From positions 10,620,501 to 10,684,500 of the forward strand of contig NZ_CP012670.1 in NCBI RefSeq assembly GCF_004135735.1: DNA of 64,000 bases. The letters are read 5' to 3'. The notes beneath the pieces were generated by a model. The model ran no database searches, was not told the DNA's origin, and saw only the letters and a list, made by a program, of their open reading frames with translations. A program made the position numbers and the translations under genes. Every line of letters begins with the position of its first letter. The stretch's first letter is position 1. Shown here piece by piece: positions 53,154 through 61,855 of this stretch. This DNA comes from Sorangium cellulosum. GTDB lineage: Bacteria > Myxococcota_A > Polyangia > Polyangiales > Polyangiaceae.

Positions 53154-53557
53154 CGCGCTCGTCCTTGACACCCACGCGTGGGTCAGGTTCGTGGCCGGCG
53201 CGCCCCTCTCGAAGCGCGCGCGGAGGGATCGAGCGAGCGGCGGCCGCCGGACGGGCGGTCCTCATTCCCGCCATCTCGCGCTGGGAACTCGCTCGGCTTT
53301 CGCACGAGGGAAGGCTCAAGCTCGGCGAGCGCCCCGAGCGCTGGTTCGATGCTGCGCTCGCCGCGGTCTCGGGCGAGCTCGCCGCGCTCACGCCCGCCAT
53401 CGCGCTCACGGCTGCGGGGCTCCATGCTCACGCCGATCCTGCCGACCGCCTCATCATCGCGACCGCCATCGTGCACGGCGCAGCGCTCGTGACGCGAGAC
53501 CAGGCCGTCCTCGAGCTCGCTGCGACCCGCCGCGCGCTCCGCCTCATCGAGGCGTGA
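53143..53557 (+). pseudogene. VapC-type PIN-domain toxin with a frameshift
   Basis: ATG 53143 overlaps the antitoxin stop. MSGSALVLDTHAWVRFVAGA (first PIN Asp in LDTHAW) runs to SKRA. Then one base too many (about 53217-53225) shifts the frame, and the rest follows in the next frame: GIERAAAAGRAVLIPAISRW, ELARLSHEGRLKLGERPERW, DPADRLIIATAIVHGAALVT (remaining PIN acidic residues) to LIEA. With the antitoxin beheaded, a frameshifted toxin is the expected survivor. A sequencing error cannot be excluded. Confidence 0.8.
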
Positions 53558-53592
53558 CCGGCTGAGCGAGGCCTGACAAGGCCGGCTCGGCG

Positions 53593-54828
53593 CTACTCGA
53601 GCATGGGATTGTCGAGCGTCATCCCGACGGTCCACGCGGCGGAGCCCACCTCGTCCCGCACGGTGAGCCGCCCCGTCGAGACGTCGAGATCGAGCGCCGG
53701 ATCGCCCCCGCTCCGGCTCGTGTTCCCGTCGTGGACGCGGACGACCTGGTCTCCCTCCACCGTGCACGCGGAGACGCCGGTCGTGCCCGCGCCGTAGAGC
53801 ATGCGGCCGCCGCACTCGAGGCGCGTCAGGCACTTGCCCGGGCGCGCGAGCGGCGAGGCGCGCAGCGTGCACCGCGCGCCGACCTTCACCGGGCTCGGCC
53901 CGGTCGCGTCGGTGACGCGCGCGGACCCGCGCAGCGCCCGGCCGGTGGCGTCGAGGAGCGGCTCGCCCTTCACGGGCGCGCTCTGGTAGGGGATCGCGAG
54001 CTCCACGCGGTACGCGGGCGCCGCGTCGCGCCAGACGATGCCCGCCTTGCGCACGCTGTCGAGCGAGATCTCCGCCCTCGCCCCGGCGCGAGCGCCCTTG
54101 TCCTCGTACGAGATCGCATAAAGGGTCGTCCCGGGGGCCGGGCCCGAGTCCTCCTCCACGCCGCTGCGGAACATCGACATGCCGCTGAGCTCGTCGCTCG
54201 AGCGGTAGATCGGCGTCCCGCGGCAGACGACCTCCAGCCCGGGCACATGGATGTCGTCCCCGGCGCTCGTGAGCGTCGCCTCGATGGTGCACGTCGCGCC
54301 CGCCGCGAGGGGCAGGCCCGTGGCGCGCTGGACGGTCGCCTTCCAGGTCGCGCGCGCCGTCCGCAGGGGGCGCTCCGGGGCCGGCGCGGCCTCCGGGGGC
54401 GCGGCCGTGGGCTCGGCCTCCGGGGGCGCGGCCGTGGGCTCGGCGTCCGGCGGCGTGATCGAGGGCACGGGGGTCGTGGGCCCGGGGGGCGCGGGGGTGG
54501 GCGGGAAGGCCGGCAAGAGGGTGGCCGTCGGGGTGGGGCGCCGGGTGACCAGCAGCACGCCCGCAATCCCGGCACAGACCACCACGCCCAGGAGCGCCAC
54601 GCGCGGCGCGACCGACGGCCGCCGCGGCCGGCCGCGCACCTCGTCGAGCTCGCGGCCGAGCTGGTCGAGCACGCGCCGGGCCTCCGCCATCTGGCGCTCG
54701 ATCTGCGCGACGCGCGCTGCCCGGTCGTCGTCCCGCTGCGCCTCGAGCTCCTTCCTGGCCGTCGCGAGCTGCTCCTCGAGGCTGTCCACGCGACCCCGCA
54801 GGGCGTCCCGTTCGTCGCGATACCGCAT
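53593..54828 (-). CDS. Hypothetical single-pass membrane protein with coiled coil and Pro-rich linker
   Basis: 411 residues from ATG 54828. Order: an N-terminal coiled coil (DALRGRVDSLEEQLATARKE, to about 65), one membrane helix (VALLGVVVCAGIAGVLLV, about 75-95), a Pro/Thr/Ala/Glu linker with a 9-residue PEAEPTAAP repeat (27-bp DNA repeat), and an outer beta-rich half (about 150-411) with several Cys. The outer half includes CTIEATLTSAGDDIHVPGLE, GKCLTRLECGGRML and TGRLTVRDEVGSAAWTVGMT. No family recognised. Divergent from the 54943 gene by 114 bp. Confidence 0.75.
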   Translation of the reverse strand: MRYRDERDALRGRVDSLEEQLATARKELEAQRDDDRAARVAQIERQMAEARRVLDQLGRELDEVRGRPRRPSVAPRVALLGVVVCAGIAGVLLVTRRPTPTATLLPAFPPTPAPPGPTTPVPSITPPDAEPTAAPPEAEPTAAPPEAAPAPERPLRTARATWKATVQRATGLPLAAGATCTIEATLTSAGDDIHVPGLEVVCRGTPIYRSSDELSGMSMFRSGVEEDSGPAPGTTLYAISYEDKGARAGARAEISLDSVRKAGIVWRDAAPAYRVELAIPYQSAPVKGEPLLDATGRALRGSARVTDATGPSPVKVGARCTLRASPLARPGKCLTRLECGGRMLYGAGTTGVSACTVEGDQVVRVHDGNTSRSGGDPALDLDVSTGRLTVRDEVGSAAWTVGMTLDNPMLE

Positions 54829-54942
54829 CGCCTGACGATAGCACCGGCGCGCTCGCCCCGGCGCCCCGGCGCGCCGCGAGGGCGTGGCGCGCCGCGAGGG
54901 CGCCTTGACCGGCCGAGGCGCGGCCGGCGTAGAATCCCCCCG

Positions 54943-56058
54943 ATGCTCGCCGTGCACTGCCCGCAATGCGGGCGCCCTGCGCCGGTGTCCCTCGCCAGCC
55001 CGGATCTCATGGCCTGCGCGGCGTGCCATTACCGCGGTCCGCCGCCCGGGGACGCGGCGCAGCGCCTGCGCGCCGCGGCGCACGCCCTCTTCCAGACCGA
55101 TGTCCGCCGCCGCCAGCTCTCGGAGGCGCTGCGGCGGATGCTCGTCACGGCGTCGCAACGGCACGCGCGGCTCCTGGTCGTGTTCGGGCTCGCGGCGGTG
55201 CCCATCTCCGCGCTCTGCGCGTTCCTCCTGCTCGGGCTGTGGGTCACCCCCGACACCGAGGGCAACCTCGTCGTGGGCGGGATGACCGTGGCGGCGTGGC
55301 TCGGCACCGTCGGCACGGGCGCGGCCGTGCTCGCGCTCGTGCGCCGCAGGCAGCGGCGCATCGAGGAGGCGTGCGCCGCGCGCCCGCCGGCCGCTCCGGG
55401 CGAGCCGGCCGCGTGCCACGTCTGCGGCGCGCCGCTCGACGGCGGCGGCGGCGCGGGCGCCATCGCGCGCTGCGGCTTCTGCGCGGCCGACAACCTGGTC
55501 GCGCCCGCCGTCCTGGCGCGCGCGCGCGCCCGCCAGGTCGTCCTCTTCGCGTCGTTCGAGCAGGCCGTGAGCGCCGAGCTCGCCTCCTTCGACCGGGCGA
55601 CCTCCGGGGCCGCCGCGTCGGTCGTGGCCATCGCCCTCGTGGTCCCGGTGACCGCGTTCGCCCTCGCCGTCGCCGTCACCCTCGCGGGGGAGTCGCGGCG
55701 GCTGCCGGTGGACCCGACCGTGCGCTATGCGGCGGTGAGCACGCCGCTCGGCCCGTGCGTCGGCAAGCTCATGGCGCAGGCGGACGGAGGCGCCGCGGCG
55801 CCGGCGGTGCGGTTCGGGGCGTTCCGGCGGCCGGAGCTGCCCGAGGAGCAGGTGATGGCGCCGGGCGTCCCGATCGAGGCGGTGGCGCCGGGCTCGCTCG
55901 TCGGCCGCGTCGTGACGGCGAAGGCGGGCGCCGGCGTCGTCGAGGAGGTGTTCTCGTCGCCGCTCCGGGGCAACTCCGTCACGGTCCGGCGGAACGACGG
56001 GACCTCGTTCACGAGCAGCATCGCCGGGCTCTGCCTGGACGGCCCTCCAGCGAGGTAG
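54943..56058 (+). CDS. Zinc-ribbon membrane protein
   Basis: 371 residues. The first zinc ribbon is HCPQCGRPAP...CAACHY (Cys6, Cys9, Cys25, Cys28), then a helix and two membrane segments (about 78-100 and 110-128). A second ribbon follows (ACHVCGAPL...CGFCAADN), another long membrane helix (VVAIALVVPVTAFALAVAVT), and an outer beta domain (YAAVSTPLGPCVGKLMAQAD, VVEEVFSSPLRGNSVTVRRN). Similar double-ribbon membrane proteins of unknown role occur in myxobacteria. Possibly co-regulated with the divergent coiled-coil protein. Confidence 0.75.
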   Translation: MLAVHCPQCGRPAPVSLASPDLMACAACHYRGPPPGDAAQRLRAAAHALFQTDVRRRQLSEALRRMLVTASQRHARLLVVFGLAAVPISALCAFLLLGLWVTPDTEGNLVVGGMTVAAWLGTVGTGAAVLALVRRRQRRIEEACAARPPAAPGEPAACHVCGAPLDGGGGAGAIARCGFCAADNLVAPAVLARARARQVVLFASFEQAVSAELASFDRATSGAAASVVAIALVVPVTAFALAVAVTLAGESRRLPVDPTVRYAAVSTPLGPCVGKLMAQADGGAAAPAVRFGAFRRPELPEEQVMAPGVPIEAVAPGSLVGRVVTAKAGAGVVEEVFSSPLRGNSVTVRRNDGTSFTSSIAGLCLDGPPAR

Positions 56059-56601
56059 TCCCGGTCCGGCGAGCCGGAGCCGCGCTGTCGCCGCTCCGCT
56101 GTCGCCGCTCCGCTGTCGCCGCTCCGCTGTCGCCGCTCCGCTGTCGCCGCTCCGCTGTCGCCGCTCCGCTGTCGCCGCCGCGCTGTCGCCGCCGCGCATC
56201 AGCTCGCTTCCGCTCCTTTCCGCCCCGCGCCGAGCCCGCTCACCCCTCCTCGCCGCTGTCCCGGGCCGCGCTCATGGCCGCTCGCACATCGATTCTCCTG
56301 CCCAGGACCCTTTGCGGCACATCGCCTCTGCACCCCGCGTCCGGCGGCTCCGTACGCGCCGGCGGCGCGCGTCGCGCGCGATCTCGGCCCGATGGACAAA
56401 GCGCCCCTGATCGGTTTGCGGGTCTCCGGACCGCATGTTAATCGGTGTCCCCGCAGGGATCCCCGCGCAGCGAGGCGCGGACCGGGGGGAAACATCGCGC
56501 GGCCGGCGGGCGCTCTGCCTGCGGCGCCGGCCTGCGTCCTCCGTTCCCGAGGTGCTCTCTCGCGCCGCCCGCTGCCTGTCCAGATCGGAACGGAGCAAGA
56601 T
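56059..56601. other. Intergenic region with 14-bp tandem repeats
   Basis: 543 bp before the epimerase. The first 140 bp are a 14-bp tandem repeat (separate entry). The remaining 400 bp contain no recognised gene. GGAG lies 6 nt before the epimerase ATG, whose promoter must be here. Confidence 0.5.
56084..56195. repeat. 14-bp tandem repeat, eight copies
   Basis: GCTGTCGCCGCTCC is repeated head to tail from 56084 at 14-bp spacing. The last two copies vary (GCTGTCGCCGCCGC). As 14 is not a multiple of 3 the array is not coding, though it leaves long frames open on the minus strand. Confidence 0.9.
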
Positions 56602-57681
56602 ATGCCTGATCATGTCCTCATCACGGGGGGAGCCGGCTTCGTCGGCGCTCACCTCGCCGATCGGCTGCTCCGCGGCGGGCAGCCGGTCCTCCTCTTCGAC
56701 AACCTCTCGCGCGCGTTCGTCGAGCGCAACGTCGAGCTCCTCCGAGGGCGCCACGGCGCCCGCGTGGAGCTGTGGGTGAGCGACGTCCGCGACGAGGTGG
56801 CCGTCGGCGACGCCGTGCGGCGCGCGTCGTTCGTGTTCCACCTGGCCGCGCAGGCCGCCGTCACCCGGAGCGTGTCGGACCCGGCGCTCGACTTCGAGGT
56901 GAACGCGCGCGGCACCTTCAACGTGCTCGAGGCGCTCCGGAGGCTCGATCGGCCCCCGCCGCTGCTGTTCGCCTCCACCAGCAAGGTCTATGGCGCGCTG
57001 CCCGACGTCGCCCTCGAGGCGGACGGCGAGCGCTACCAGCCCCGCTGCGAGCGCACGCGCGAGCACGGCATCTCCGAGGAGCAGCCGCTCGATCTCCGGA
57101 GCCCTCACGGCTGCTCCAGGGGCGCCGCGGACCAGTACGTCCTCGACTACGCCCGCACCTTCGGGCTCGACGCCGCGGTGCTCCGGATGAGCTGCGTCTA
57201 CGGTCCGCGGCAGTACGGCAACGAGGATCAGGGGTGGATCGCCCACTTCGTCGCGCGCGCGCTGCGGGGGGACCCGATCACCCTGTACGGCGACGGGCTG
57301 CAGGTCCGGGACGCGCTGTTCATCGACGATCTCGTCGACGCGCTGCTCCTCGCGCGGCGGGAGATCCGGCGGGCGTCGGGCCGCGCCTTCAACCTCGGCG
57401 GCGGGCCGGCGAGGGCGGTGAGCCTGCTCGAGCTGCTCGATCTCATCACCGAGCTGTCGGGCCGCCGCCCGGCCGTCTCGCTCGCCCCGTGGCGGCCGGG
57501 CGATCCGCGGTACTACGTCTCCGACTGCCGCGCCTTCCACGCGCTCACCGGCTGGGCGCCGCGCGTGGGCCTGCGCGACGGGCTGCGCGCGCTCCACGCG
57601 TGGCGCCTCGGCGTGGAGGAGCGGCTCGGGGCCGTCTACGCGGGCGACGCGCTGGCCCCGCCGCTGGAGGTCGCCTCGTGA
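56602..57681 (+). CDS. NAD-dependent epimerase/dehydratase-like protein with altered catalytic motif
   Basis: 359 residues, extended SDR of the nucleotide-sugar epimerase type. Rossmann motif ITGGAGFVGAHLA, DNLS, VFHLAAQAAVTRS, ASTSKVYG, then the active-site helix, then RMSCVYGPRQYGNEDQGWIA and VRDALFIDDLVDALLLA. The closest look is to CDP-paratose/UDP-glucose-4-epimerase-like enzymes. The canonical YxxxK reads His169-Gly-Cys-Ser-Arg173 (SPHGCSRGAADQY): both catalytic residues are changed by single-base differences (TAC to CAC, AAG to AGG). Cofactor binding is intact, so it may bind but not turn over nucleotide sugar. First gene of a sugar cluster with a glycosyltransferase and a UDP-xylose-synthase-like gene. 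Confidence 0.85.
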   Translation: MPDHVLITGGAGFVGAHLADRLLRGGQPVLLFDNLSRAFVERNVELLRGRHGARVELWVSDVRDEVAVGDAVRRASFVFHLAAQAAVTRSVSDPALDFEVNARGTFNVLEALRRLDRPPPLLFASTSKVYGALPDVALEADGERYQPRCERTREHGISEEQPLDLRSPHGCSRGAADQYVLDYARTFGLDAAVLRMSCVYGPRQYGNEDQGWIAHFVARALRGDPITLYGDGLQVRDALFIDDLVDALLLARREIRRASGRAFNLGGGPARAVSLLELLDLITELSGRRPAVSLAPWRPGDPRYYVSDCRAFHALTGWAPRVGLRDGLRALHAWRLGVEERLGAVYAGDALAPPLEVAS

Positions 57682-57796
57682 GGAGGCGGCGGCGAGGCGG
57701 GGCGCGGCGGCCTCGCCTCGTGAGGGGGCGGCGGCGCGGCGGGGCGCGGCGGCCTCGCCTCGTGAGGGGGCGGCGGCGCGGCGGGGCGCGGCGGCC
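57671..57796. repeat. 42-bp tandem repeat overlapping the end of the epimerase gene
   Basis: Three copies starting at 57671, 57713 and 57755, each beginning TCGCCTCGTGAGG. The first copy supplies the last codons and stop of the epimerase, and the TGA recurs in the same frame in the second (42 = 14 codons). No spacers, so not a CRISPR. Confidence 0.9.
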
Positions 57797-57903
57797 TCGC
57801 GGGCGTGTGGCGCGGCCTGACCGGCCCCGGCGCCCGGCGCCCCGTCGCTCCGGAGCGCATTCCGCACTTCCGATACTTCACCGTTCACCGCTTGAGAGAC
57901 ATC

Positions 57904-59166
57904 ATGAGAATCGCCCTCTTCTGCCATTCGCTGCTCTCGGACTGGAATCACGGCAACGCGCACTTCCTCCGCGGGATCGCCGCGGAGCTCGACGCGCGCG
58001 GCCACGACGTCTTCGCCTTCGAGCCCGAGGACGCCTGGAGCGCCCGCCACCTCGTCGCCGCCCACGGGCCGGCCGCGCTGCTCGGGGTCGCCGCCGCGTA
58101 TCCCCGCCTCTCGCCGCGGCGGTACGCGCTCGCCACGCTGGATCTCGACGCCGCGCTCGAGGGCATCGACGTGGTGATCGTCCATGAATGGAACGATCCC
58201 GAGCTCGTGCGGCGGCTCGGCGAGCACCGCGCGCGGACCGACCGCTACCACCTCCTCTTTCACGACACCCATCACCGGCTGATCACCGATCCTGCCGCGA
58301 TCCTCCGGCGCGATCTCACGCAGTACGACTGCGTGCTCGCGGCGGGGAGGAGCCTCTGCGATCTCTACCTCACCCGCGGCCTCGCGCGGCGCGCCGTGGT
58401 GTGGCACGAGGCCGCGGACGTGCGCCGCTTCCGGCCGCTGCCGGAGGTCGAGAAGGAGCGCGATCTCGTGTGGATCGGCAACTGGGGAGACGGCGAGCGG
58501 ACGGCGGAGCTGTACGAGTTCCTGATCCGGCCCGTGAAGGCGCTCGGGCTGCGCGCGCGGGTGCACGGGGCGAGCTACCCGGAGCGCGTGCTCGCGGCGT
58601 TCGCGGACGCCGGGATCGAGTACGCCGGCTGGCTCCCCAACCCCCTCGTCCCCGACGCGCTCGCGCGGGCGCGCGTCACGGTGCACATCCCGCGGCGGCC
58701 GTACACGGCGCTGCTGCCCGGGGTGCCCACGATCCGGCCGTTCGAGGCGCTCGCCTGCGGCATCCCGCTCGTGAGCGCGCCGTGGAGCGACGTGGAGCGG
58801 CTCTTCTCGCCCGGCCGCGACTACCTGGTCGCGCGCAATGCGGAGGAGATGACGGCGCACCTCGGCGCGCTCCTCGCGAGCGACACCTTCGCGCGCAGCG
58901 TGGCCGAGCACGGGCGCCGGACGGTGCTCGCGCGGCACACGTGCGCGCATCGGGTGGACGCGCTCCTCGATCTGGCCGACGAGCTCTTGTTGCCGCCGTC
59001 CCCCTGGCCGCCGTCCTTCCGGATCCTGGACGGCGACGGCGACGGCCGGATCCTGGACGGCGACGGCGACGGCCATGGAGAGGGCGAGGACGTGCTGGAG
59101 CGGGACGGCGCGCCGTCGGGGGTTCGGCTCTGCGATCCCGCGCAACCCCGGAGCCCGCTCGCATGA
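57904..59166 (+). CDS. CgeB-like glycosyltransferase
   Basis: 420 residues. MRIALFCHSLLSDWNHGNAH start, HDVFAFEPEDAWS, VVIVHEWNDPELVRRLGEHR, LLFHDTHHRLITDP, DLVWIGNWGDGERTAELYEF, then the CgeB C-terminal core RVTVHIPRRPYTALLPGVPT, IRPFEALACGIPLVSAPWSD. This layout is that of the spore-maturation CgeB / glycosyltransferase family. The sugar donor is unknown but neighbours suggest a UDP- or CDP-sugar. A 27-bp direct repeat (59020 and 59047) codes for a repeated RILDGDGDG in the C-terminal tail, which is otherwise non-conserved. Confidence 0.85.
   Translation: MRIALFCHSLLSDWNHGNAHFLRGIAAELDARGHDVFAFEPEDAWSARHLVAAHGPAALLGVAAAYPRLSPRRYALATLDLDAALEGIDVVIVHEWNDPELVRRLGEHRARTDRYHLLFHDTHHRLITDPAAILRRDLTQYDCVLAAGRSLCDLYLTRGLARRAVVWHEAADVRRFRPLPEVEKERDLVWIGNWGDGERTAELYEFLIRPVKALGLRARVHGASYPERVLAAFADAGIEYAGWLPNPLVPDALARARVTVHIPRRPYTALLPGVPTIRPFEALACGIPLVSAPWSDVERLFSPGRDYLVARNAEEMTAHLGALLASDTFARSVAEHGRRTVLARHTCAHRVDALLDLADELLLPPSPWPPSFRILDGDGDGRILDGDGDGHGEGEDVLERDGAPSGVRLCDPAQPRSPLA
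59020..59073 (+). repeat. 27-bp in-frame direct repeat inside the CgeB-like gene
   Basis: CGGATCCTGGACGGCGACGG begins each of two adjacent identical copies (59020-59046, 59047-59073). It lies in the low-complexity tail and keeps the reading frame. Confidence 0.85.
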
Positions 59167-59352
59167 GGCCCTGGCCCGAGGCGCCTGTCGGGGAGCGGGC
59201 GAGCCTCGCCGTCGCGGGCGCGCGGCGCCCTGGGGTCGTGGATTGGCTTGCGAACGCACCGCAAACCGAGCAGGTTCCGCCGGGCGCGCATCGAAGCTTT
59301 CACAGCGTCCAGCGGTTCACGCGCGACGTGACGCGGGAACGGAGGTGTTCCG

Positions 59353-60360
59353 ATGGTTGACGCGAACGGGAGATCGGTGGGGAGGAGCATGCGTATCCTG
59401 GTGACGGGGGGCGCCGGATTCGTGGGCTCGCACCTGTGCGAGCGGCTCCTCGCGGACGGCCACGAGGTCATCGCGCTCGACGACTTCTCGACCGGCTCGC
59501 CGGCCAACGTGGCGCACCTGATGCGCAGCAGCCGCTTCTACCTGGTCGAGCACGACGTGACGACGCCGTTCGATTACGAGATCGACCGGATCTACAACCT
59601 CGCCTCGCCCGCGAGCCCGGCGCGTTACCAGGAGGATCCGGTGCGGACGACGGTCACGAACGTGATGGGCACGCTGCACGCGCTGGAGTGCGCCGAGCGG
59701 CACGGCGCGCGGCTGTTGCAGGCGTCGACGAGCGAGGTGTACGGCGATCCGGAGGTGCACCCGCAGCCGGAGGGTTATTTCGGCCGGGTGAACCCGGTCG
59801 GGGCGCGCGCCTGTTACGACGAGGGCAAGCGATGCGCGGAGTCGCTGGTGATGGACTTCCACCGTCAGGGGCGGGCGTCGGGGCGGATCGCGCGGATCTT
59901 CAACACGTACGGGCCGCGGATGGCGATCGACGACGGGAGGGTGGTGAGCAATTTCATCGTGCAGGCGCTGCGGGGGGAGGAGATCACGGTGTACGGGAGC
60001 GGGTCGCAGACGCGGAGCTTCTGTTACGTGGACGATCTGGTGGAGGGGTGCGTGCGGCTGATGGAGCACCCGGTGGCGGTGGGGCCGGTGAACCTGGGCA
60101 ATCCGGCGGAGGTGACGGTGCTGGAGCTGGCGCAGGAGGTGTTGCGGCTGACGGGGAGCGCGAGCCGGCTCGCGTTCAGGCCGCTGCCGGAGGACGATCC
60201 GAAGCAGCGGCGGCCCGTGATCGAGACGGCGCGGCGGGTGCTGGGGTTCGAGCCGCGGGTGGCGCTGCGGCAGGGGCTGTACGCGACGATCCAGAGCTTC
60301 CGGGCTGCGCTCGCGGCGGCGGGGGAGGGGGAGCGGAGGGAGACGGCGATGGCGAGCTGA
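59353..60360 (+). CDS. UDP-glucuronate decarboxylase-like (UDP-xylose synthase) extended SDR
   Basis: 335 residues. GGAGGTG lies 5 nt before ATG 59353; a second start at 59389 (MRILVTGGAGFVGSH) also has a ribosome site. Rossmann GGAGFVGSHL, DDFSTGSPANVAHL, YNLASPASPARYQEDPVRTT, ASTSEVYGDPEVHPQPE, active site Tyr155 and Lys159 (CYDEGKRCAESL), RIFNTYGPRM, GSGSQTRSFCYVDDLVEG. These match UDP-xylose synthases, which make UDP-xylose from UDP-glucuronate. With the glycosyltransferase upstream it suggests synthesis of a xylose-containing glycan. Its last 50 bp are duplicated about 165 bp downstream. Confidence 0.92.
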   Translation: MVDANGRSVGRSMRILVTGGAGFVGSHLCERLLADGHEVIALDDFSTGSPANVAHLMRSSRFYLVEHDVTTPFDYEIDRIYNLASPASPARYQEDPVRTTVTNVMGTLHALECAERHGARLLQASTSEVYGDPEVHPQPEGYFGRVNPVGARACYDEGKRCAESLVMDFHRQGRASGRIARIFNTYGPRMAIDDGRVVSNFIVQALRGEEITVYGSGSQTRSFCYVDDLVEGCVRLMEHPVAVGPVNLGNPAEVTVLELAQEVLRLTGSASRLAFRPLPEDDPKQRRPVIETARRVLGFEPRVALRQGLYATIQSFRAALAAAGEGERRETAMAS

Positions 60361-60483
60361 GGCGGGGCGCGATCAGGGCACGATCCCCGCCTCCCCCCGC
60401 GCCCACCAACGTGGTCGTGGACGTCTGAGCGTCCGTCGCATCTCGCATAACATTGCGAAATTACACGAATTTCAGAGCTTTCG

Positions 60484-60540
60484 GCGGCGGGGGAGGGGAA
60501 GCGAAGGGGGAGACGGCGATGGCGAGCTGAAGCGGGGAGG
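60484..60540 (+). repeat. Partial duplicate of the 3' end of the UDP-xylose-synthase-like gene
   Basis: GGCGGCGGGGGAGGGGAAGC then GAGACGGCGATGGCGAGCTG and A repeats 60317-60362 with a few changes, including the stop codon. The sequence between (60430-60475) is noticeably AT-richer (CATAACATTGCGAAATTACA). Confidence 0.75.
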
Positions 60541-60653
60541 GGAGGACGGGGCAGGGGAGGAAAGGGAGAGGGCGAGAGCGAGAGAGCAACGCGAGGACGC
60601 GGACGTGAGGGGGCCGCCGTGCAGCTCGCCGGTGCCGTGCCGTGCGGTGTGCG

Positions 60654-61341
60654 CTACGCCAGCGCTTCCTCGGCGCTCGATGCGGTCACGGCCTGGTCGT
60701 GCCATCGCTCCAGGGTGGCCAGGTCGGAGCAGCCGTCGATCTGCGCCTCCTGCGTCGAGGTCAACGCGAGCCCGCGCCGCGCCAGCACCCTGCGCAACAC
60801 GGCGCGCGCTTCGATGAGCTGACCTTCCCCGATGATCTGCCTTTTCACGTCGGGGCTGTGGGCGAGCAAGGTCTGCAAGATTTCTTGCCGCCGAGCCTCG
60901 ATTTCTGGATCGTCGGAGCGAGCGAAGCGGCGCTCCAGTTCCTCGCGCGTCCACGGTGACATCGGCATGTGCTGTGGCATGTAGAACACCCAATCCGCTT
61001 TCCGCCGCGGTGCGACTCACCGGGCCAACTTCAGCTCGATGAGGTCTTCGTCGTCATGCTCCCGGGCCTCCGGGCCTCGGGCCAGGGGACAGCGAGCGAG
61101 GCGAGGCCGTCGGGCCGCAGGACCAGGAGGTAACCGTCGACCTGCACGCGCTCGATGCGGACCTCGGGGGCGTCGTGCCAAGCGGAGGCGCCGCGGGTGA
61201 TGCGCGCGGTCTCCTCGGCGAAGGTCTCCTTCTCGCGATCCGATCGAGCTTGCCCACGCGGGTGTGATACCAGCGCTCCCGGCGGCGCGCATTTGAAATA
61301 GGTACTCTGATCGGCGGAAATAAAGGCATCAATTCGGCAGA
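60654..61341 (-). pseudogene. Decayed copy A of the right-end hypothetical gene family
   Basis: The C-terminal 111 codons are intact (MPQHMPMSPWTREELERRFA to LATLERWHDQAVTASSAEEA). Upstream the family sequence jumps from IELKLAR and a stop to WVFYMPQHM, losing about 300 bp compared with copy B. The N-terminal part needs two frame changes (ERWYHTRVGKLDRIA; then FAEETARITRGASAWHDAPE). It cannot make the full product. A shortened 3' protein could be translated from an internal ATG. Confidence 0.8.
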
Positions 61342-61855
61342 TGTCGCGTAATTGCGTGGGGCTTCGTGCTCTGATCACAGAGACGTTCACGCACGCGCCT
61401 CCGGCGGTTGAGCCAGCCGGCGCGCTCCATCGTGGCCATCGGCTCGCGCGACTTGACGGAGCGCCCGGGAGCGGCGCGACGGCCGAGCGCGCCGGAGCCC
61501 CGCGAGGATCCTGGACAGGGCTCGGTGCTACCCGCGCTCCGATCCACGCCGCGCTGGCCCGGAGGCGGCGCCCTGCGGCGAGCTCGACCCCGCGCCGTCA
61601 CCCTGTACGACGATCTGCTGGAACCAGTGCTCGGGATGCCCATTCCAGAGGATCTCACCTCCCTCGGCGATCTTCTCCAGAAGGACCGGTAGGAGAGCCA
61701 GGGCGTGGACACGTGCCTGGATCGCGTCGTCACCGGAGGCGGAGCCACGCTGCACCTCACCTCGCGGACCGACGATCTCGTAGGGCGTCGGAGGGCGTGA
61801 GCACCAGCCTCCGTGCTCCGAGCACGTTTTCCGTGCGCGGTCCACGAGAGCGAGG
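61342..61855. other. Spacer between copies A and B with small minus-strand frame
   Basis: A minus-strand frame (61528-61845, about 105 codons) contains TPYEIVGPRGEVQRGSASGD, then RVHALALLPVLLEKIAEGGE, then ILWNGHPEHWFQQIVVQGD. It is protein-like but unrecognised. The equivalent spacer between B and C (62840-63334) carries a diverged, broken relative (PPTPSEIIGPRGEEQRGSSS), so spacer and gene were duplicated together. Confidence 0.45.

Noticed and set aside
56084..57796. Tandem repeats at 56084 and 57671 considered as CRISPR arrays
   Set aside because: Units are contiguous with no unique spacers and there are no cas genes in the window.
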